Of a stretch of DNA of 22,229 nucleotides, positions 7,059-14,070 are shown one piece after another. Numbering within the stretch: position 1 is the first letter of the stretch; the number at the start of each line of letters is the position of its first letter. The notes under the pieces were generated by a model. That model saw nothing but the letters and a program-made list of their open reading frames with translations. It did no database searches and was not told where the DNA came from. Source of the stretch: a virus. Position numbers and translations under genes: made by a program. Where the stretch lies: the IMG/VR virus record IMGVR_UViG_3300019776_000313, positions 1 to 22,229 of that record; one strand, 5' to 3'.

Positions 7059-7982
7059 ATGGCGATTATTCGCGACCCTTCTAACCCCGCCCGAATTCTC
7101 AAGATCAACGAGGACGGCAGCATCAATGTCGTCGCGGTGCTGACCGAGTTGGAGGTCAAGAACGACGCTGGCAACCCGCTGAACGTTACTGACCCGGCAT
7201 TCGGCACGGCTGGCGGCACAACGGCACCACCCAACGGCACTGGCGTCATCGGCTGGCTGCGTGGGATCTATGACAAGTTGGTGGCTGGCATCGCCGTCAC
7301 CGGCACGCAGACCGACGCGCTGACCAATGCCCAGCTTCGCGCCAGCGCTGTGCCCGTGTCCGGCACAGTGACGGCTGCGGTGAACAACTTCCCGACAACA
7401 CAGGCTGTCAGCGGGAACGTGAATATCGCCAACAGCCCGACAGTCAGCGTTTCCAATTTTCCATCGACACAGACAAACGCGCTGACAAACACGGAACTGC
7501 GAGCCACCGCGCTTCCAGTATCCGGACCTGCCACTAACGCTGAGTTGCGCGCCAGTGCGCTGCCGGTTTCGCTGTCTGGTGTCGGCACGGCGATGAATAA
7601 CCCGATCTACGCATTCGAGCGACCAGCAAACTTAAAGGTCAAACAGGTTAGTGCAGCCAATACTGCGCAGACAGTTACGCTGCCTGCTGTTGCTGGCGAG
7701 TTTCACTACATCATTGGCGCAATAGTTCAGCGTTACAATAGCACTGCTACCGCTGTGGCTGGCGCAGCTGCAAACTTGGCAGTGACAACAACAAACCTTG
7801 GCGGCCTTGAGTTCCGTTTCGGAAATGCAGTAACCGCTGGAGGTGGTGACACGCCAGTCAACCTGCAGCCCAGCAACCCTGTGAAGTCGGACACGGTCAA
7901 CACGGCCACCACTGTAGTGGTGCCGGCATTAGGCGCTGGCATCATCTCCGTGGTCAACGTCATCTATTTCACGGCCCCGTAA
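7059..7982 (+). CDS. Repeat-containing virion protein (307 aa)
   Basis: The N-terminus (about 1-45) reads IIRDPSNPARILKINEDGSI followed by a beta-rich segment. The middle holds three degenerate repeats of the form L-T-N-x-x-L-R-A-x-A-x-P-V-S-G at about 87-102, 141-156 and 159-174. A second motif, N-F-P-(T/S)-T-Q, occurs at 110-115 and 133-138. The C-terminal domain (about 180-307) is Ala-, Thr- and Val-rich. Similar L-R-A-x-x-V-P-V-S-G repeats occur in structural proteins of many phages and are probably short beta-turn stalk units, but their function is unknown. It starts one base after the previous stop. Likely a capsid- or tail-associated fibre. Confidence 0.6.
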   Translation: MAIIRDPSNPARILKINEDGSINVVAVLTELEVKNDAGNPLNVTDPAFGTAGGTTAPPNGTGVIGWLRGIYDKLVAGIAVTGTQTDALTNAQLRASAVPVSGTVTAAVNNFPTTQAVSGNVNIANSPTVSVSNFPSTQTNALTNTELRATALPVSGPATNAELRASALPVSLSGVGTAMNNPIYAFERPANLKVKQVSAANTAQTVTLPAVAGEFHYIIGAIVQRYNSTATAVAGAAANLAVTTTNLGGLEFRFGNAVTAGGGDTPVNLQPSNPVKSDTVNTATTVVVPALGAGIISVVNVIYFTAP

Positions 7983-7984
7983 TC

Positions 7985-8359
7985 ATGGCTTATGTCGCGC
8001 TGCCGATCAGTATCCACTTGATGGCCAACCCATCCAGCCAACTCTTGACGCTGGGTGGCGTGGAGTTGGCCGACAGCCGCAAGGTGCTCGACTTTGCTGG
8101 CATCGAAACCGTGCGACTGCAGTACAAGGGCAATCTGGATGTTCGCGTCGAGTATTCGCTCGATTGGGCCGCGAGCTGGAGCACCCTGATTTCTGAGGAC
8201 ACTTTTGTCATCGGCAACAACCCGTTCGTGACCGGCTGGCTGCGAGTGCCGGACGATCTGCCGATCTATGGTGAAGTGCTGCTGCGCTGCATTGGCATCG
8301 GCGCTGGCTTAGTGACGACAACGACCTATGTCGAAATGCAATACAAGGGCGCGCAGTAA
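7985..8359 (+). CDS. Hypothetical beta-rich virion-operon protein (124 aa)
   Basis: The start lies two bases after the previous stop and the gene is the last of the portal-scaffold insertion; an intrinsic terminator follows 28 bases downstream. Predicted strands dominate: VALPISIHLM, IETVRLQYKGNLDVRVEYSL, WLRVPDDLPIYGEVLLRCIG and TTYVEMQYKG. The general look is a small beta-sandwich, as in capsid decoration or head-fibre base proteins. There is no recognised motif, and no cysteine pair or membrane segment. Confidence 0.6.
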   Translation: MAYVALPISIHLMANPSSQLLTLGGVELADSRKVLDFAGIETVRLQYKGNLDVRVEYSLDWAASWSTLISEDTFVIGNNPFVTGWLRVPDDLPIYGEVLLRCIGIGAGLVTTTTYVEMQYKGAQ

Positions 8360-8387
8360 GTCCCGAACAAACCAATTTCACAAAACG

Positions 8388-8410
8388 ACCGGCCAAGTGC
8401 CGGTTTTTTT
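8388..8410 (+). terminator. Intrinsic terminator before scaffold gene
   Basis: A perfect 6-bp hairpin, ACCGGC (8388-8393) and GCCGGT (8399-8404) with a five-base loop, runs straight into seven Ts (8404-8410). It separates the four inserted genes from scaffold and coat. No convincing promoter follows, so scaffold and coat should depend on read-through by antiterminated polymerase. Confidence 0.85.
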
Positions 8411-8421
8411 GTGCCCGAAAA

Positions 8422-8457
8422 CTGCGAAAGCAGCCCGTACCTGTCCGGCCTGACAGG
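8422..8457 (+). promoter_or_regulatory. Two-hairpin leader upstream of scaffold gene
   Basis: The leader holds two adjacent perfect hairpins. The first is CTGC-GAAA-GCAG (8422-8433) with a GNRA-type tetraloop. The second is CCTGTC (8440-8445) and GACAGG (8452-8457) around a six-base loop. The ribosome-binding site and ATG (8480) come about 15-23 bases later. P22 scaffold protein is known to limit its own synthesis after transcription, so this leader is a reasonable place for such control; that link is inference. Confidence 0.4.
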
Positions 8458-8479
8458 GTAAAAATCCTTGGTGAGAGCC

Positions 8480-9304
8480 ATGCAAATCCAAACGCAAGAT
8501 GACATTACCGCCGTCGAGGCGACCCCGGCCGCTCCTGCAACGCCCGAGCCTACGGCCAGCCCGGAACCCGTCGCCAATGATGATGAGGCGCAGCCACCAG
8601 AACCGGAGAGAAAGCCGGACGGTGTGCAGAAACGCATCAATGAACTGACCGCAAAGGCACGAGCGGCCGAGCGTCGCGCAGAAATCCTTGAACGTGAGCT
8701 TGAGGCACGCCAGCGGCAACCAGAGCCTGCAAAGCAGGCAGTGGACGCACCGCAAGGCAAGCCAACGATTGACCAGTATCAGAGCTATGACGAATACGTC
8801 GAGGCGCTGACCGACTGGAAAACCGACCAGAAGCTCGCAGCACGCGAACAGGCAGCCGAAGCCAAGAAGACCCAAAGCACTCAGCAGGCTGAACACCAAG
8901 CGCTTTATGAGCGCCATCAGCAGCAAGTGAAAGATGGGCGCGGTAAGTACAGTGATTTTGACGAGAAGGTGATGGACAACCCTGACCTCCCGATCACGCC
9001 CTCGATGGTGAATGCGCTGACGGAGAGTGATGCAGGGGCAGACATTGCGTACTACCTCGCCGATCACCTCGATGAAGCCGCCGACATCGCTTCCATGTCG
9101 CCAACACGCCAAGCCATTGCCTTGGGGCGAATCGAAGCCAAGTTGGCATCAAAACCCCCTGCAAAAACTGTTTCCACAGCTCCCGCACCGGTCGGGTCAC
9201 AGCTGAACGGCGGCGCGTCTCCAAGCAAAGCCGACCCCAGCAAGATGACCGATGCCGAGTGGGCCAAGTGGGATGCAGAGCAGGCCAATAAATCTCGACG
9301 TTGA
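8480..9304 (+). CDS. Scaffolding protein, P22 gp8-like
   Basis: The 274-aa product is hydrophilic and highly charged, with no cysteine: a Pro/Ala/Glu-rich N-terminus (10-50), a long helical middle (about 55-150, with RINELTAKARAAERRAEILE) and a basic C-terminal tail ending KSRR after a helix with TDAEWAKWDAEQ. P22 gp8 (303 aa) has the same character and binds coat through a basic C-terminal helix-turn-helix. It directs prohead assembly and then exits. Position directly before coat supports the call. ATG 8480 is preferred over TTG 8468 because GGTGAG (8470-8475) sits four bases before it. Confidence 0.85.
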   Translation: MQIQTQDDITAVEATPAAPATPEPTASPEPVANDDEAQPPEPERKPDGVQKRINELTAKARAAERRAEILERELEARQRQPEPAKQAVDAPQGKPTIDQYQSYDEYVEALTDWKTDQKLAAREQAAEAKKTQSTQQAEHQALYERHQQQVKDGRGKYSDFDEKVMDNPDLPITPSMVNALTESDAGADIAYYLADHLDEAADIASMSPTRQAIALGRIEAKLASKPPAKTVSTAPAPVGSQLNGGASPSKADPSKMTDAEWAKWDAEQANKSRR

Positions 9305-9314
9305 GTAAAACATC

Positions 9315-10526
9315 ATGCCTAACACCAATTTAACGCATCAAATGATCGCCCGCGAAGCAGCCAAGATTCTGGCTGAAGAAGCGCCCTTTATCATGAACAT
9401 CAACCGCGGCCGCCAAGACGAATTTGGCGAAGCCGTAAATGGCTACCAGAAGGGCCAGACCGTCAAAATCAAGATTCCGCCCACTGGCGTTGTTTTCGAT
9501 GGCGCTCAGTTCGCTGGCGGTGGCGCAGCTTCTGACTCTGTCGAAACCTCAGTTGATCTGACGCTTGACACCCAGAAGCACATCGCTCTGCAGTTCGGTG
9601 CCAAAGAGAAGCTGCTGGAAATCACCGATTTCCGTGAGCGCATCCTGCGCCCGCAGATGCAGACGCTCAGCTCGGTTATCGAAGCCGACTTGATGCGCAA
9701 AGCTCTTGGCGGCGTCCCCAACTTGGTCGGCACTCCCGGCACCGTTCCGTCGGTCATGAAGACTTATGCTCAGGCTCGCGCCCGCATGAACAACTTCCTG
9801 ACACCGGTCGGTGAGCGCACCGTCTGCTTCAGCTCGGATGCCAACACTGAGCTGGTGGATTCGTCGCGTCAGCTGTTCAACCCGAAGGCATCGATTGAGC
9901 GCGGCTATCTGCGCGGCGACATCGGCGAAGCCCAAGGCGCGATGTTCTACGAGCATCAGTCCATGCCGGTTCAGACCAACGGCACGCAGGCCACCGGCTT
10001 CACCGTAAGTGGCGCCGGCCAGTCTGGCACTGTGCTCGCGCTGGCAGGCCTGACCAACGCCGCAACGCTGACCAAAGGGCAGGTCTTCACGATTGCCGGC
10101 GTGTTTGCTGTGCACCCGCTGACTGGCATTGCCACGAACCAACTGCAGCAGTTCGTTGTGACGGCTGACTTCACCGCAGGTGGCGTCACTGGTTCGATCA
10201 ACATCTTCCCTGGCATCAAAGCGACCGGCCCGAATAAGACCGTCAGCGCTGCGCCTGCGAACGGTGCTGTTGTGACGCTGGTTGGCGCGGCCTCGACGTC
10301 GTATCGCCAGAACCTGATGTTCCACAAAGACGCCTTCACGGCAGCCTTTGCGCCGCTTCCGGTGCTGGCCAGCTGCGAGGGTTACACCGCGCGTCTGCCG
10401 AACGGCGTCAGCGTGCGTGTAATGACCTTCGGTGACGGCAACAACGATTACGAGCGCACTCGTATCGATGTGCTGTACGGCTTCACTGTGGTGCGTGGCC
10501 TGCACGCTGCTCGTATCACCGAGTAA
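9315..10526 (+). CDS. Major capsid (coat) protein, P22 gp5-like
   Basis: At 403 aa it compares with 430 aa for P22 coat. The N-terminal arm and HK97-fold core are seen in 1-205 (ALTHQ-type start, GQTVKIKIPPTGVVFDGAQF, FRERILRPQMQTLSSVIEAD). Residues about 215-335 are Gly/Thr/Val-rich (TGFTVSGAGQSGTVLALAGL and on) and fit the inserted I-domain that stabilises the P22 subunit. The fold then returns with MFHKDAFTAAFAPLP and ends in YGFTVVRGLHAARI. It forms the icosahedral shell with the scaffold as template. It follows the scaffold gene by 10 bases and is closed by a UUCG-loop terminator, which may help keep coat the most abundant late product. Confidence 0.92.
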   Translation: MPNTNLTHQMIAREAAKILAEEAPFIMNINRGRQDEFGEAVNGYQKGQTVKIKIPPTGVVFDGAQFAGGGAASDSVETSVDLTLDTQKHIALQFGAKEKLLEITDFRERILRPQMQTLSSVIEADLMRKALGGVPNLVGTPGTVPSVMKTYAQARARMNNFLTPVGERTVCFSSDANTELVDSSRQLFNPKASIERGYLRGDIGEAQGAMFYEHQSMPVQTNGTQATGFTVSGAGQSGTVLALAGLTNAATLTKGQVFTIAGVFAVHPLTGIATNQLQQFVVTADFTAGGVTGSINIFPGIKATGPNKTVSAAPANGAVVTLVGAASTSYRQNLMFHKDAFTAAFAPLPVLASCEGYTARLPNGVSVRVMTFGDGNNDYERTRIDVLYGFTVVRGLHAARITE

Positions 10527-10536
10527 GCGGTTTCAA

Positions 10537-10564
10537 GCCGGCCCCTTCGGGGGTCGGTCTTTTT
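10537..10564 (+). terminator. Intrinsic terminator after coat gene
   Basis: A 9-bp stem (10537-10545 with 10550-10558, including two G-T pairs) is capped by the very stable C(TTCG)G tetraloop and followed by CTTTTT. It starts 11 bases after the coat stop and overlaps almost to the next ribosome-binding site, so read-through is needed for all downstream virion genes. Confidence 0.85.
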
Positions 10565-10575
10565 CGGAGGCAGAA

Positions 10576-10743
10576 ATGCAAATCCAAGAATTCCCAAAAA
10601 TGCTGATTCGTGAGGATCTGCATTGTGTCGTGCTCGATGAGGCAGAAGAGTCTGCCAGGCGAGAAGAAGGTTATGTGATGGCCGGCGAAGCCCCCAAGAC
10701 TCGCGCCAAGCCTGCTACCAAGCCAAAACCGAAGGCAGACTGA
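10576..10743 (+). CDS. 55-aa head-region protein with basic tail
   Basis: The ATG at 10576 has a strong GGAGG at 10566-10570. A longer reading of this frame would start inside the coat gene and is rejected. The first part holds an acidic helix with LDEAEESARREEGYVMAG, a pattern seen in small phage proteins encoded beside coat genes. The last 15 residues alternate Lys, Pro and Ala, a flexible basic tail that could touch DNA or acidic protein surfaces. No function is known to me. The first 12 bases of the coding region are identical to those of the scaffold gene. Confidence 0.75.
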   Translation: MQIQEFPKMLIREDLHCVVLDEAEESARREEGYVMAGEAPKTRAKPATKPKPKAD

Positions 10744-10746
10744 CCC

Positions 10747-11439
10747 ATGGCCGTGACCGCCCAAGACATCATCACCCGCGCGCTGCGCAAGATCGGCGCG
10801 ATTGATGCGATTGAAGTGCCTACCGCTGAGGAAATGTCGGACGCGCTTGGTTCGCTCAATGACGTGCTGGGCGCATGGTCGATCACTCGCGGCCTGATCA
10901 CTGCCCAGACCAAGCTGCAGTTGCCGCTGACGGGCCTTGCGACATACACGCTGGGCGAGGGCGGTACGCTGAACATTGTGCGTCCTGTACGCATCGAATC
11001 GGCCTTTGTGCGCGAAGGCGGCATTGATAACCCAGTTGGCATTGATCCCATCGAGTATTTCGACGCCGAGTCGTTCAAGTCCGAGCAGGGCACGCCGTGC
11101 ACAGCCTATGTGCGCTACGGCAACCCATTGGTCGAGCTTTCGCTGTTCCCCGTGCCGAGCAGCGGCGTGCTGCACATGAATGCCTGGATGCCGGTCGATG
11201 AAATCAGCGATGCCTATGCTGACTTGGAGATGCCGCGCTACTTCGCCAGCTACCTGCGCATGTGCCTGCAGATCGATCTTGCGCCAGATTACGGCCGCGC
11301 CATTGAGCCCATGTGGGAGATGCAGCGCCAAGACCTGCGCACCCAGATCACGGCTGTGCATGGTCGCCGCAGTCGCGTGTCGTTTGATATGGCCATCCAG
11401 CAGCGCGGCGCTCACGCCGACTTTCATCGGGGCAACTGA
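10747..11439 (+). CDS. Head-completion/tail accessory factor, gp4-like
   Basis: The N-terminal segment (TAQDIITRALRKIGAIDAIE, then AEEMSDALGSLNDVLGAWSI) is the characteristic helical part of P22 gp4-type tail accessory factors, which bind the portal ring after packaging and start tail assembly. The protein is 230 aa against 166 for P22 gp4; the extra length is a beta-rich middle (about 57-150). A later helical part (YFASYLRMCLQIDLAPDYGR) matches the P22 region with RIAPDYA. The order coat, gp4-like, gp10-like supports it. It starts three bases after the previous stop and shares one base with the next start (TGATGG). Confidence 0.82.
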   Translation: MAVTAQDIITRALRKIGAIDAIEVPTAEEMSDALGSLNDVLGAWSITRGLITAQTKLQLPLTGLATYTLGEGGTLNIVRPVRIESAFVREGGIDNPVGIDPIEYFDAESFKSEQGTPCTAYVRYGNPLVELSLFPVPSSGVLHMNAWMPVDEISDAYADLEMPRYFASYLRMCLQIDLAPDYGRAIEPMWEMQRQDLRTQITAVHGRRSRVSFDMAIQQRGAHADFHRGN

Positions 11440-12839
11440 TGGCTGAGTTTGACATTATTGCTGCCGCTACCAGCGCTCGCAGCAGGGCAGCGTCTGCGCA
11501 GCATTTGCTGAACCTCTACATGGAGAAGCAGGATCAAGGCGTTGTGCTTTACGGCACGCCCGGTCTGCGCCTGTGGTCGACGGTCGGCACTGGCCCGATT
11601 CGCGGCATGAAGAAGGCCAACAACGGTTTTGCCTATGTCGTGAGCGGCACTCAAGCCTTCAAGGTTGCGCCGGATGGCACGGCAACGCTGCTGGGCACGG
11701 TCGCTGGCACTGGGCCGGTAGCTTTGGCTGAGAACGGTGTGCAGATGTTCATTGCCGCCGGCAAGCCGAGTTACATCATCACGCTGGCCACGGGCATCAT
11801 CGCAGAGATCACCGACGAGGATTTCCCGGGCGCGGCAATGGTGGGCTTTCTGGATGGGTTTTTCCTGTTCAACGAGCCCGGCACCGGCCGCTTCTGGGCT
11901 ACCAGCGCCTATGACGGCAGCATGATTGATCCGCTGGATTTCGCCACGGCTGAGGGTGCGCCCGACCCGCTGATGTCGCTGCTGATCGATCACCGTGAAA
12001 TCTGGCTGTTTGGCACCGACACGACCGAGGTTTGGTACAACGGCGGCAACCCTGACTTCCCCTTCGAGCGCGTGAATGGCGCGTTCATCGAGCATGGCTG
12101 CGCCGCTACATTCAGCGTGGCCAAGGCTGACAACACGGTTTTCTGGCTGGGGCAGGATGAGAACGGGCGTGGGGTTGTCTGGCGCGCTGAAGGCTACACG
12201 CCGCAGCGTGTCAGCACCCATGAGATCGAGAACAAGCTGAGCCGCTACGCCGTGGTGAGCGATGCCGTGGCGTGGGTTTATCAGCAGGACGGCCACCTGT
12301 TCTATGTCCTGAACTTCCCGACCGAAAACGCGACGTGGGCTTACGACATTGCGACTGGCACTTGGGCAGAGCGCGGGTATCGCAACCCCGAAGATGGCCT
12401 GATCGAGCGCCACCGAGGACAGAATCACATGGCCTTTGCCAGCATGAATCTGGTTGGCGACCACACCAGCGGCAAGATTTACGAGCTCGACCCCGACTGC
12501 TACGAAGACGATGGCCAGCCCATTGTGCGCGAAGTGGTTGCGCCGCACTCCCGCACCGGCAAGCGCGCTTTCTATGCCGAGGCTGAGATTCGCATGGAGT
12601 CCGGCATTGGCCTCACCGAAGGCCAGGGCAGCGAGCCTCAAATCATGCTGCAGATGTCTGACGATGCCGGCCGCACTTGGGGCAGTGAGCACTGGCGACC
12701 CATGGGCAAGATTGGCGAGTACCAGACCCGCGCTGTCTGGCGTCGGTTGGGCTCGGCCTTTAATCGCACATTCCGAATTCGCATTACTGATCCGGTGCCC
12801 GTGTGCCTGGTCAATGCTCGCGTGGAGTTCACGCAATGA
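11439..12839 (+). CDS. Tail hub / packaged-DNA stabilisation, P22 gp10-like
   Basis: At 466 aa (P22 gp10 is 472) it has the family look: an N-terminal SAQHLLNLYMEKQDQGVVLY followed by YGTPGLRLW, then a chain of beta-propeller-like blades with GFLDGFFLFNEPGTGRFWAT, EIWLFGTDTTEVWYNGG and VFWLGQDENGRGVVWRAEGY. The C-terminus ends in a beta segment. In P22 gp10 forms the hexameric hub below gp4 and carries the tailspikes and the needle. The ending overlaps the next gene in ATGA. Confidence 0.9.
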   Translation: MAEFDIIAAATSARSRAASAQHLLNLYMEKQDQGVVLYGTPGLRLWSTVGTGPIRGMKKANNGFAYVVSGTQAFKVAPDGTATLLGTVAGTGPVALAENGVQMFIAAGKPSYIITLATGIIAEITDEDFPGAAMVGFLDGFFLFNEPGTGRFWATSAYDGSMIDPLDFATAEGAPDPLMSLLIDHREIWLFGTDTTEVWYNGGNPDFPFERVNGAFIEHGCAATFSVAKADNTVFWLGQDENGRGVVWRAEGYTPQRVSTHEIENKLSRYAVVSDAVAWVYQQDGHLFYVLNFPTENATWAYDIATGTWAERGYRNPEDGLIERHRGQNHMAFASMNLVGDHTSGKIYELDPDCYEDDGQPIVREVVAPHSRTGKRAFYAEAEIRMESGIGLTEGQGSEPQIMLQMSDDAGRTWGSEHWRPMGKIGEYQTRAVWRRLGSAFNRTFRIRITDPVPVCLVNARVEFTQ

Positions 12840-13243
12840 CCGGCATCAAGATTCGCGTCAATGAGGCGGATCTGCTGCGCGCAGGCTGGCCGAGAGATGC
12901 CGTCAATGCGCTGCGCGGCATCATCGCCGTGATTGGAACCAGCGTCAGCATTGGCAGCGTCAGCGACCTAGAAACACTCATCCTGACCACGACATCAGGA
13001 AACGCCAGAGATGCCAACACGGCCGCTCAGATGCAGGCCTTGGCCGATGAGCTGGGGCAGGTCAGACGCAACGCAACCGCATTCCAGCAGGCCGTCAGCC
13101 ATCGCCTTGACGCATTGGAAGGCCAGCTGCGCCGAGCGCAAGAGATTCCCCCGCGCGTGGACGCCATCGAGCGCGCCATCCGCACCAACAACCTTCAGCA
13201 GCAGATCAATGAGCTGCGCGATTTCACCTTCGGAGCACGATAA
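12836..13243 (+). CDS. 135-aa coiled-coil protein at the tail-needle position
   Basis: The ATG at 12836 overlaps the gp10-like stop; an upstream in-frame start at 12803 is rejected. Residues 1-60 hold a helix (NEADLLRAGWPRDAVNALRG) and a Val/Ile/Ser-rich stretch. Residues about 62-130 show heptad-like spacing of Leu, Val and Ala (LADELGQVRR, HRLDALEGQLRRAQEI, RVDAIERAIRTNNLQQQINE), a probable coiled coil. In P22 the trimeric coiled-coil needle gp26 (233 aa) is encoded exactly here, so this may be a shortened needle or a plug. The sequence itself does not resemble gp26 enough to be sure. Confidence 0.65.
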   Translation: MTGIKIRVNEADLLRAGWPRDAVNALRGIIAVIGTSVSIGSVSDLETLILTTTSGNARDANTAAQMQALADELGQVRRNATAFQQAVSHRLDALEGQLRRAQEIPPRVDAIERAIRTNNLQQQINELRDFTFGAR

Positions 13244-13585
13244 ATGGCACTGACCTACGCCAAGCTATTTGAGCCGGCACAGCTCACCACCTCGCTGGTG
13301 ACGTTTTATACCGTGGCTGCCATGCCTTCGACCAACTTGCTGCGCAATGGCCGTGTGCGACTCAGCAACACCACGGCAGGCGCTGTGGCTGCTGATGTGC
13401 ATGCCGTTCCGTCTGGTGGCTCAGCCTCTGATGCCAATGCCTTGGCAAAGGGCGTTGCGGTACCTGCCAACAGCTCGATCGACATTGATCTGCCGATCAT
13501 GAAAGTAGGAGATTTCCTACAAGCCAAGGCCGGTGCAGCGAACTCGATCAGCATTCACGCTATTGATGGGGTGGTTTTCTCTTGA
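13244..13585 (+). CDS. 113-aa beta-rich virion-operon protein
   Basis: The ATG follows the previous TAA directly. The protein is soluble and rich in Ala, Ser, Thr and Val, with segments such as RVRLSNTTAGAVAADVHAVP and KGVAVPANSSIDIDLPIMKV, resembling small beta-sandwich proteins encoded in many phage structural operons. A knob or tip protein that works with the coiled-coil protein before it is possible, which would make the two together equal to a longer needle; this is speculation from position. Confidence 0.6.
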   Translation: MALTYAKLFEPAQLTTSLVTFYTVAAMPSTNLLRNGRVRLSNTTAGAVAADVHAVPSGGSASDANALAKGVAVPANSSIDIDLPIMKVGDFLQAKAGAANSISIHAIDGVVFS

Positions 13586-14070
13586 GGATTGAGCGGACAA
13601 CTGATCCAGAGTTGATTCGCTATGTAATTACTCACGAATCCATCTACCCACATGTTTCTGATGATGGATCGGCAGCCCCTGATGACTATGAGCCTGTCAT
13701 TGGCGAACCAATTTACTGGTTAGCAGTAATGGATGGGCAGCAAGTCGCAGGACTTTTCATGGTTCACCCATGGAATAGCGCAACCGTAGAGATTCACACC
13801 TGCATCTTGCCGTCATGGCGAGGCGTTCAGGCGCGCGAAGCGGCCTCATTGGTTCTGGCGTGGATATTTAACAAAACTGCTTTTCAGAAAGTAGTAACGC
13901 ATGTGCCTGCAACCAATCGGCTTGCCAAAAAATTAGCGCTTGATGCTGGCTTCAGCATTGAGGGCATCAACAGAAAAAGTTTCTTAAAGAACGGCCATTT
14001 GATCGATCAGGCCTTACTTGGAATTACAAAAGAGGAGTGGTCAACATGCCAGTTGCAGCAGCAGTTGTAG
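13582..14070 (+). CDS. GNAT-like acetyltransferase at the gp14 position
   Basis: The 162-aa protein looks like a GNAT fold: an N-terminal strand-helix part, IYWLAVMDGQQVAGLFMVHP for beta2-beta3, then VEIHTCILPSWRGVQAREAA with R-G-x-x-A-R in the place of the acetyl-CoA-binding Q/R-x-x-G-x-G/A loop. THVPATNRLAKKLALDAGF matches the N-x-x-A-x-x-x-A-x-x-x-G-F end motif. In P22 the small head-assembly gene 14 lies here, and related phage proteins with this look occur in the same slot. Substrate unknown. The only upstream start is TTG at 13582, overlapping the previous stop (TTGA). Codons are visibly more A- and T-rich than in neighbours. Confidence 0.75.
   Translation: MRIERTTDPELIRYVITHESIYPHVSDDGSAAPDDYEPVIGEPIYWLAVMDGQQVAGLFMVHPWNSATVEIHTCILPSWRGVQAREAASLVLAWIFNKTAFQKVVTHVPATNRLAKKLALDAGFSIEGINRKSFLKNGHLIDQALLGITKEEWSTCQLQQQL

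Noticed and set aside
8468-8479. Earlier TTG start of the scaffold gene
   Set aside because: The ribosome-binding site GGTGAG lies inside this extension and is well spaced for ATG 8480.
9549-10505. 318-residue open frame on the minus strand
   Set aside because: It is antisense to the coat gene, with no ribosome-binding site or domain that I can see.
10432-10575. Upstream extension of the 55-aa gene
   Set aside because: It would begin inside the coat gene and run through the terminator hairpin; GGAGG at 10566-10570 points to ATG 10576.
11424-12836. 470-residue open frame on the minus strand
   Set aside because: It mirrors the gp10-like gene almost end to end, has no recognisable domain, and arises from the codon bias of the plus-strand gene.
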